From a bacterium (GTDB lineage Bacteria > Ratteibacteria > UBA8468), in the NCBI GenBank assembly GCA_030672255.1, contig DAOVGU010000119.1:1-7090 (forward strand): DNA of 7,090 nucleotides. The letters run 5' to 3'. The notes under the pieces are model-generated. The model was given only the letters and a program-made list of their open reading frames with translations. It did not search any database and was not told where the DNA came from. How positions within the stretch are numbered: position 1 is the first letter of the stretch; every line of letters begins with the position of its first letter. Both the position numbers and the translations under genes were made by a program. Below are positions 1 to 5,497 of this stretch, one piece after another.

Positions 1-1996
1 AAAAAGCTTCTCTCAGAAGAGGGTCTTGAGAAAGATGCGCCAGAATCCTTAATTCAATCTGGGAGTAGTCAAATGAAAAGAGGAGATTTTTCCCCTCTGC
101 CCTAAATGCTTTCCGGATTAAACTGCCATTCTGGGTTCTTATGGGGATATTCTGCAAATTCGGGTTGGAAGAGGAAAGCCTCCCGGTGGCCGTCCCAATC
201 TGATTAAATGAGGTATGAAGTCTATGGTCTTTTTCGCTAATGAGTTTTGGTAGAGCATCCACATAGGTGCTTTTAAGTTTGTAAAGCTCCCGATACTCCA
301 GTAAAGTAGCGGGAAGATGGTGAATCTTTGAGAGTTCCTTTAAAACTTCAAAATCGGTGGAGTAACCCTTCTTTGTTCTTTTGCCCGGAGGCAATTTTAA
401 TTTCTCAAAGAGAATTTTCCTTAACTGAATCGGAGAGTTAATATTAAACTCCTCTCCGCTTGCTAAATAGACTTCTCTTTCCAAATCCTTTAATTTTTCT
501 CCAAATCTTTTACTTAATGAAGCAAGGTAATTGACATCAATGTACACACCCTTTGTTTCCAACTTTGTTAGGACTCTGATGAGAGGCATCTCCACCTCTT
601 TGAAAAGGGAGTAAAGATTTTTTTTCTGAAGGTCATTTAGATAATGGCTTCGTAAAGTACTAATGCCCCCTCCTACACCCCCACCTATTTCCTCCCCCCT
701 GGAGGGGGAGGATTGAGGAGAGGGGGATTCAGAGGAAGGTGATGAATATGAAGTTTCTTTATTCAACAGATATCCCGCCACTCCCAAATCAAAAAGCTCT
801 CCTTTAACCTCAACTCCGTTCTCTGCAAATTGAACTATTTTTTCCTTGAGCCTAAAACCAATCTTTTCTACGGTTGGGTTTTCAAGGATTAGCTTAAAAT
901 TTTCTAAATCTCCCAAAATATCAGCCATTCTATAACTTTTACCCGGTTGAAAAACCAAGAAATCTTCCTCGTCATTGCGAGCCATTTCTCCTTTGTCATT
1001 ATGAGCGACAGCGAAATAATCTCCGAGATTGCCACGGCCTTCGGCCTCGCAATGACCCTTTGGGTCAATTTTAGTATCCACTTCCTTAACCAATCTTTTG
1101 AACTCCAATCTCTGGTAAATTTCCTTTAATTTCTGATAATCGGGATTCTTCATCTCACAGTCAGCGATTTTTGTCTCTAAGGGTACAGCTGAATCAAGTA
1201 TCGCCAATTGCTTACTTAAAAAAGCCATCTCTTTTCCTCTTTTTAGCTTCTCCTTTAGAGAACTTCCTATTATGCCCCCCTCCTTCCCCCTCTCCTTCCC
1301 TTCCTCTCCCTCAAGGGGAGAGGATAAGAGGTGAGGGAACTGGGTGGGGGTGTCAAGATTTCTATAAAGGTTTTCTATCGAACCAAATTTCTCAATTAAT
1401 TTGACCGCCGTCTTTTCTCCAATACCAGAGACCCCGGGAATATTATCTACGCTATCCCCCATCAGAGCAATAAGGTCAACTATATTTTCCGGGGAGACAC
1501 CAAAATTTTCCCTTACCTTTTCTTCATCATAGAGAAGATTTTTGTTGGTATTATAAACCTTAATTTTGGGATTAACCAATTGGAGAATGTCCTTATCTCC
1601 GGTAATAATAAAGGTATCTATATTTTCCTTTTCTGCTCGTTTTGCTATCGTGGCTAAAACGTCGTCCGCCTCATATCCTTGTTTTTCCAAGATGGGAACA
1701 CGGAGAGTCTTGATTATTTCCTTGATGATTGGAATCTGACTTACTAAATCCTCCGGCATTGGAGGTCGCTGAATCTTATAGTCCTGAAAAAGTTTATGGC
1801 GGAAGGTGGGTCCTTTAAGGTCAAAGGCAACTGCCAGGTAGAAAGGTTTTTTCTCCCTGATCAGTTTAAGTAAGGTGGTTGTGAAGCCAAGAGCGGCATT
1901 TGTCGGTTGACCCGAGGAGGTAGAGAGATGGCCCAGCGCATAATAGGAACGATAAAGGATACTATTGCCATCAATAAGATAAAGGGATTTATTCAA
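1..1996 (-). CDS. polA: DNA polymerase I, 5'-nuclease plus polymerase, 3' end outside window
   Basis: This is the replication and repair polymerase that removes RNA primers and fills gaps. The 665 visible residues show a 5' nuclease domain at about 1-290: LIDGN with D9, FDLKG with D59, YEADD at 108-112, TGDKD at 132-136, GDSVDNIPG at 180-188, then the helix-hairpin-helix GIGEKTA. A reduced 3'-5' exonuclease-like region follows, then the polymerase with TATGRLSSS near 603-611 and motif A, DYSQIELR, starting at D643. The gene is cut there. The DTET motif and the other metal-binding acids of proofreading enzymes are not seen (the LKYD site reads RLKEK), so proofreading is probably absent, as in Taq and Bst. 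The TTG start is chosen because an in-frame TGA lies 12 bases upstream, the N-terminus fits the family, and GAGGAG lies 8 bases before it. Three repeat-derived inserts lie at about residues 216-241, 314-342 and 424-441; the frame stays open throughout. It starts 12 bases after the protease stop. Confidence 0.97.
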   Translation of the reverse strand, partial: MNKSLYLIDGNSILYRSYYALGHLSTSSGQPTNAALGFTTTLLKLIREKKPFYLAVAFDLKGPTFRHKLFQDYKIQRPPMPEDLVSQIPIIKEIIKTLRVPILEKQGYEADDVLATIAKRAEKENIDTFIITGDKDILQLVNPKIKVYNTNKNLLYDEEKVRENFGVSPENIVDLIALMGDSVDNIPGVSGIGEKTAVKLIEKFGSIENLYRNLDTPTQFPHLLSSPLEGEEGKERGKEGGIIGSSLKEKLKRGKEMAFLSKQLAILDSAVPLETKIADCEMKNPDYQKLKEIYQRLEFKRLVKEVDTKIDPKGHCEAEGRGNLGDYFAVAHNDKGEMARNDEEDFLVFQPGKSYRMADILGDLENFKLILENPTVEKIGFRLKEKIVQFAENGVEVKGELFDLGVAGYLLNKETSYSSPSSESPSPQSSPSRGEEIGGGVGGGISTLRSHYLNDLQKKNLYSLFKEVEMPLIRVLTKLETKGVYIDVNYLASLSKRFGEKLKDLEREVYLASGEEFNINSPIQLRKILFEKLKLPPGKRTKKGYSTDFEVLKELSKIHHLPATLLEYRELYKLKSTYVDALPKLISEKDHRLHTSFNQIGTATGRLSSSNPNLQNIPIRTQNGSLIRKAFRAEGKNLLFSFDYSQIELRILAHLSQDPLLREAF
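675..727 (+). repeat. Palindromic repeat, copy 1, inside polA
   Basis: The copy is 53 bases long. It has an 8-bp stem (691-698 with 704-711) and a CTGGA loop. The polA frame reads it as SPSPQSSPSRGEEIGGGV, residues 424-441, just after the FDLGVAGYLLN segment of the vestigial exonuclease region. It differs from the copy at 1998-2050 at one base. Flanking polA residues resume a normal family pattern at LYSLFKEVEMPL. Confidence 0.93.
971..1056. repeat. 86-bp inverted-repeat element inside polA
   Basis: Perfect 11-bp terminal inverted repeats, GTCATTGCGAG (971-981) and CTCGCAATGAC (1046-1056), bound the element. Inside are AATCTC-C-GAGATT (1018-1030) and GGCC-TTC-GGCC (1036-1046). Directly outside, at 1053-1067, TGACCC-TTT-GGGTCA forms a further hairpin that overlaps the right terminus. 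In the polA frame it encodes about residues 314-342, including GHCEAEGRGNL, in the linker between the 5' nuclease and the rest of the enzyme. Elements with GTCATTGCGAG termini are dispersed in many bacterial genomes. It carries no transposase, so it is non-autonomous. Confidence 0.9.
1275..1353 (-). repeat. Diverged palindromic repeat, copy 2, inside polA
   Basis: This is a longer relative of the 53-base family. It shares the ACACCCCCAC terminus (minus strand) and a central hairpin, here CCTCTCCC (1303-1310) with GGGAGAGG (1316-1323). polA reads it as about residues 216-241, containing SSPLEGEE, which matches SSPLEGED at the protease C-terminus. It lies directly after NLYRNLD, in a loop beyond the helix-hairpin-helix of the 5' nuclease; normal family sequence resumes at SLKEKLKRGKEMAFLSKQLA. 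The outer limits are approximate. Confidence 0.82.
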
Positions 1997-1997
1997 T

Positions 1998-2050
1998 TCC
2001 CCCTCTCCTCAATCCTCCCCCTCCAGGGGGGAGGAGATAGGTGGGGGTGT
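1998..2050 (-). repeat. Palindromic repeat, copy 3, at protease/polA junction
   Basis: Read on the minus strand, this 53-base copy runs from ACACCCCCAC to GAGGAGAGGGGGA. It matches 675-727 with a single mismatch. Its core is an 8-bp stem, CCTCCCCC/GGGGGAGG, around the loop CTGGA. In the protease frame it encodes TPPPISSPLEGED and then TGA, and it also carries the polA ribosome binding site. Relative to transcription its orientation is opposite to the copies at 675-727 and 5166-5238. Confidence 0.92.
2005..2010 (-). promoter_or_regulatory. Shine-Dalgarno of polA, supplied by a repeat
   Basis: GAGGAG lies 8 bases before the TTG start of polA and overlaps the TGA stop of the protease (2009-2011). 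It is part of the conserved body of the palindromic repeat at 1998-2050; the same bases occur in the copy inside polA. The overlap of stop codon and ribosome binding site suggests translational coupling of the two genes. Confidence 0.75.
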
Positions 2051-5000
2051 AAGATATCTACTCCACCAGATTAAGGGTTTTAAATATATTCTTGCAACTG
2101 CTTTAATGAGGGGTTTATTGCGGATAAAGTCGGCTAAAGAGGGAGAAAGTTTATAATAGATTTTTGTAAATGCTCTACCGAAGGGATTGGTCAAAAGATA
2201 TCGGTCCCTAAATTTCTTTAAAGTAATTACCTCTTCGGCCAATGGTGTTCCAAAGGCAGCGGTAGCGATAAAGCAACCTCCTCCACTCCCTCCTCCCTCT
2301 TCACTGGTTAATCCGGATTCTGTCTCCTCCTCTATCAGGGTCAACTTTCCGTATCCATAGGTATCGTTGGGAATCTCGGTAGAAGGAGTGAATTTATCTA
2401 AACTTGATGTTGCGAGAAGCTGTAACTGAAGTTTAACTTCGCTTGCCGTTTTGTTTTCTGCCGAAAGCAAAAGCGCAGTCGCTCCTACCACCGCCGGGGA
2501 AGACATACTCGTTCCCGCCATCAAGCAATGGCGATCATCCTGAGAGACGCAATAAGGATAACTAACCGAAATAGCGGTATCGTTAAAATCAACATCGGAG
2601 GAAAGGGAACTGCAGACATAAAAACCTGGCCCAACAATATCCGGCTTCATTCTTTCATCTCGGGTCGGTCCTAAACTGGAGAAATAGGCGATTCCACCAA
2701 AATCACTTACCGCAGAAGAACTATAATAGGTATAGCCATCGGTGGCATCCCACATATATTTTGTTGTATAGGCTCCTACCGTAATTACTGAACTTGCTGT
2801 TCCTGGCTCCCCAACCGTCTTTGAATAAGCCACATGATCAGAAAATTTACTATAATATGTACCGAACATCCAGGCATCCAGATGTCCATCTCCTCCTGAA
2901 GTTGTTCGCTGAAAACTCATCTGCCAGATGGCTCCGGATTCTTCCCAGCCTGAGTTATAGGATAAGACCTCATAGTCATTATTACAAGACTTTAAGGAAT
3001 AATTCAGATGGACCACTCCTCCGGTTTCATCTCCTAACCATTCCCAGTCAAGCGTCCCTGGTTTAGCAATAAGGGAATTGTTGATGGAATAGGTAAAGCT
3101 TCCATCATTATCTTCAAAATCTTTTGAAAGGATGGTCGTCCCTCCATCCTTAACTTCTACGTCATCAATATACCAGCCCACATCTACCGAATCGGAATCG
3201 GAATGGAAGCTCCATTTAATGATTATCATTTCTCCCGCAAAACTGGATAAATCAAAGCTGGCATCAGCCCATTCCGAGGAATCCCCGGAATAGGCTCCAT
3301 CCCTGGCAAGAGAAAATCCGGTATAGAGCTCCTGGTCAACCACATCATATCCCGGATACTTTCCTTCATTTTCTTCGGGATAAATTTTCTCCCAGGTTAT
3401 TCCGTTATCCGTGGATACCTTCACCACTCCTCCATCCCAATCACTTTCCGTTTTATACCAATGTTTAAAGGTAAGCTCGGGACCGGTAGTTCCGGAAAGG
3501 TCGATTGAGGGACTTTCTAAATTAATGGTTAAGTCATTTCGATAATTATCCTGTAATTTTGTTCCCCAGCATTTTGCAGAACCATCATATCCACTGGTAG
3601 GACCGGTGGTAGGTCCTCCCCATTCCCAGTCCTGTAGAGAAGAATTGGATGGCGGAGAAAATGTTACCTGATACTTATCGTTTCCATCGTGCCAGGTATC
3701 TATTCCCAAATACCCATAACTGTTGAAAAACTTTATCGGCTCAGAATATCCAGGCGAAATATCCGCTTCGGCATGAATATCATCGCTCCCCTCATTTCCA
3801 GCGGCGACAACAACTACCCTTCCCTTGCTCTCAGAACTACTCACCTGGATACTGCTATCCATCGCCTGATCTAAGGCACTTGTTCCATCATGTGGACCTA
3901 AATGTGTCCCCAGGCTTAAGTTGACGACAGCCGGTTTCCCCAAGGTAGCTGCTTTACTAAAGATATAGTTGACTCCATCAATAATATAACTATCGTCAGT
4001 AAGATCTACCTTAACGATAATCAACTCAGACTTAGGGGCCATCCCCTTATATTTTCCTGCCGGCTCATCCCCATCGGTAGCCGAGCCATCCCCGGCCGCG
4101 ATGCCGGCCACATGTGTTCCATGACCATTGGTATCCTTTTCTCTGACTATGCCGGCCGGACTTCCATCAATTTCATTATTGATCTGGGTTTGTGTCCATT
4201 CCGAACCGTAGTTATATTCTATAGGAGTATCGGCCCCGGTAGTATCGGTCTGGTCCCAGATATAAAGAATCCTTGATTCTCCCGTGGTATCATCAATGAA
4301 ATCCTCATGTTTATAATCAATCCCGGTATCCACGATTCCAATGATTACTCCTTCCCCTTCATTGGAGAAAATTTTTGCATTTGTTCCTACATAAAAGGCA
4401 TCCCCCATATCTCCAGCGCTGATATCGAAAAGATTGATTTTGGTATTATCTGAGGAAAGAAGAAGTTGATAATCCTGTACCAAACTGGAAGATCCTGTAG
4501 GATTGGCTGATTTAATCCCGATAAGATAACTCCCGGATGAGGAGAAGGTCCAATTTATCTCGGCCGTATTCCCTGGTCCAGAATTATCGTCAAAGGCAAG
4601 GATATTTCCCGAAGAGTCCTTGAGCTCTAAATAGGGATCAAGCAAAAATCTTGGGTCTCCATAGGCCCGGATTAAAAGGGCCTGCCCGGATGTGGCGGAA
4701 AAGGTATAGTTGTCCTCGGCATCTGAGGTATCAAGATGGCTACATCCAGAAACAGCGATACTTGAACCGGTTAAGACCTCATTAAGAAGGTTTAATCTCT
4801 TTACCGGTTCAATATAGATAATATTTTCATTCCGGATAAAGTTATTCAGTTCAGATAGTTTAACCGAGACGGTAGCGATATTTCCGGTTTTTGTCCTTAC
4901 CTCTATCCCCTCTGCCTCTAAATCCTTTCTTTTTGCCCCTTCCTTTAAACGAACAATTAAATTTATTGTGGCTTTTTCCTTATTTACCCCGGGGAAATGA

Positions 5001-5359
5001 GGAGAGATTCTTCCCTTTTTTAAAATCGGGAAAAGTCTGGATCCAACCTTTCTCCTTACTTCTCTCTTTTCCTCTTGAGAAAGACCAGAGATAGAATCAA
5101 ACCTTATCCCTTTTTCCTGATGCTGAATGAGACTTTTTGCTCTTTTTTGTTTAATGAAGGAACTTGCATCCCCACCTACCTGCCTGCCGGCAGGCAGGTC
5201 TTCCTCCCCCCTTGAGGGGGAGGACTGAGGAGAGGGGGAAAGGAAATTCCTATCATCAAGTCTCAGAACCTTCTCTTCAGATAAAGTAGTTGCTTCCTTA
5301 CTGAAAAGGAAAAATAGGAATAAAAAGAAAATTATTAATAAAAGTCTTCTCTTCTGCAT
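2009..5359 (-). CDS. Secreted S8 (subtilisin-like) serine protease with CFI-box-CTERM tail
   Basis: This exported endopeptidase has 1116 residues. Residues 1-20 form a signal peptide (KRR, then a hydrophobic run). Residues 41-65 are repeat-derived. A propeptide-like region at about 131-186 contains INLIVRLKEGA, and a PPC-like beta domain spans about 196-303. The catalytic domain has D344 (GIVDTGID), H413 (NGHGTHVAG), oxyanion N522 (AAGNEG) and S951 (AGTSMSSP), all intact. The RILYIWDQ segment and VVNLSLGT recall CspA/CspB-like S8 enzymes. Between N522 and S951 lies a very long beta-rich insertion with a MAM/immune-inhibitor-like module ending GWYIDDVEV (728-736). After a Gly-rich linker, CFIATAAFG (1029-1037) starts the CFI-box tail with a hydrophobic end. 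The last 13 residues come from a repeat. The ATG start has only a weak GGTGG about 11 bases upstream. Its substrate is unknown. Confidence 0.96.
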   Translation of the reverse strand: MQKRRLLLIIFFLFLFFLFSKEATTLSEEKVLRLDDRNFLSPSPQSSPSRGEEDLPAGRQVGGDASSFIKQKRAKSLIQHQEKGIRFDSISGLSQEEKREVRRKVGSRLFPILKKGRISPHFPGVNKEKATINLIVRLKEGAKRKDLEAEGIEVRTKTGNIATVSVKLSELNNFIRNENIIYIEPVKRLNLLNEVLTGSSIAVSGCSHLDTSDAEDNYTFSATSGQALLIRAYGDPRFLLDPYLELKDSSGNILAFDDNSGPGNTAEINWTFSSSGSYLIGIKSANPTGSSSLVQDYQLLLSSDNTKINLFDISAGDMGDAFYVGTNAKIFSNEGEGVIIGIVDTGIDYKHEDFIDDTTGESRILYIWDQTDTTGADTPIEYNYGSEWTQTQINNEIDGSPAGIVREKDTNGHGTHVAGIAAGDGSATDGDEPAGKYKGMAPKSELIIVKVDLTDDSYIIDGVNYIFSKAATLGKPAVVNLSLGTHLGPHDGTSALDQAMDSSIQVSSSESKGRVVVVAAGNEGSDDIHAEADISPGYSEPIKFFNSYGYLGIDTWHDGNDKYQVTFSPPSNSSLQDWEWGGPTTGPTSGYDGSAKCWGTKLQDNYRNDLTINLESPSIDLSGTTGPELTFKHWYKTESDWDGGVVKVSTDNGITWEKIYPEENEGKYPGYDVVDQELYTGFSLARDGAYSGDSSEWADASFDLSSFAGEMIIIKWSFHSDSDSVDVGWYIDDVEVKDGGTTILSKDFEDNDGSFTYSINNSLIAKPGTLDWEWLGDETGGVVHLNYSLKSCNNDYEVLSYNSGWEESGAIWQMSFQRTTSGGDGHLDAWMFGTYYSKFSDHVAYSKTVGEPGTASSVITVGAYTTKYMWDATDGYTYYSSSAVSDFGGIAYFSSLGPTRDERMKPDIVGPGFYVCSSLSSDVDFNDTAISVSYPYCVSQDDRHCLMAGTSMSSPAVVGATALLLSAENKTASEVKLQLQLLATSSLDKFTPSTEIPNDTYGYGKLTLIEEETESGLTSEEGGGSGGGCFIATAAFGTPLAEEVITLKKFRDRYLLTNPFGRAFTKIYYKLSPSLADFIRNKPLIKAVARIYLKPLIWWSRYLTPPPISSPLEGED
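3038..3631 (-). repeat. Pair of 12-bp direct repeats bracketing a nested protease domain
   Basis: GACTGGGAATGG occurs on the minus strand at 3620-3631 and again at 3038-3049, in the same frame, encoding DWEW at residues 577-580 and 771-774. Similarity extends beyond it (DWEWGGPTTGP against DWEWLGDETGG). The first is the usual start of a MAM/immune-inhibitor-like module. The second may be the remnant of a second module, preceded by DFEDNDGSFTY. This is a repeat within a coding gene, not a mobile element. Confidence 0.55.
5166..5238 (+). repeat. Palindromic repeat, copy 4, inside protease N-terminus
   Basis: This is a fourth member of the 53-base family, with the stem CCTCCCCC (5203-5210) and GGGGGAGG (5216-5223) and a CTTGA loop. 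The protease frame reads SPSPQSSPSRGEE, identical to the peptide in polA at 424-436. It is interrupted by a second palindrome at 5178-5199. The insert is at about residues 41-65, between the signal peptide and the propeptide. The left limit is approximate. Confidence 0.9.
5178..5199. repeat. 22-bp perfect palindrome nested in repeat copy 4
   Basis: The half site ACCTGCCTGCC is followed by its exact reverse complement, giving a 22-bp perfect palindrome. It interrupts the copy-4 repeat between its CCACCTA end and its TTCCTCCCCCC stem; the copies at 675-727 and 1998-2050 have no such insert. The protease frame reads it as part of DLPAGRQVGG, a peptide pattern that this palindrome commonly creates in other genomes. 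Confidence 0.93.
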
Positions 5360-5383
5360 AATTTATTTAGCCACCAATAGTTA

Positions 5384-5492
5384 TGTAGTGGCAAAGTTTA
5401 CTTTGCTATGTAGTGTAGTGGCAGAGTTCACTCTGCCCTGCCGAGCAAGCTCGGCCACTACAAACAACAGCAGAGCAAGCTCTGCAACTACT
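5384..5492. repeat. Symmetric array of four 23-nt hairpin units in the intergenic gap
   Basis: Four units lie at 5384-5406, 5414-5436, 5440-5462 and 5470-5492, with spacers of 7, 3 and 7 bases. The first two point left and the last two right, so the array is an inverted repeat about its centre. Each unit has a hairpin of GCAAAG, GCAGAG, GCCGAGC or GCAGAGC type plus a TGTAGTGG or CCACTACA flank; TGTAGTGG at 5414-5421 pairs with CCACTACA at 5455-5462. It fills most of the 138 bases between the two exported-protein genes. No T-run follows any hairpin, so it is not a classical terminator. It resembles REP/MITE-like dispersed repeats. Confidence 0.9.
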
Positions 5493-5497
5493 ACAGT

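Noticed and set aside
947..1404. Plus-strand short reading frames opposite polA (947-1129 and 1171-1404)
   Set aside because: They are antisense to a fully conserved PolA frame, and much of their length comes from the repeat elements, which are open on both strands.
1..1996. polA as a pseudogene because of its three inserts
   Set aside because: The frame is open over all 665 visible codons, every 5' nuclease motif and the visible polymerase motifs are intact, and the inserts fall in loops or linkers.
5360..5400. Promoter for the protease gene
   Set aside because: TTGCCA is present on the minus strand, but no good -10 box lies at the usual distance. Nothing convincing could be assigned.
5384..5495. 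Rho-independent terminator or CRISPR array in the intergenic gap
   Set aside because: The hairpins are not followed by T-runs. The units are inverted relative to each other with 3- and 7-base spacers, unlike direct CRISPR repeats with spacers of about 30 bases.
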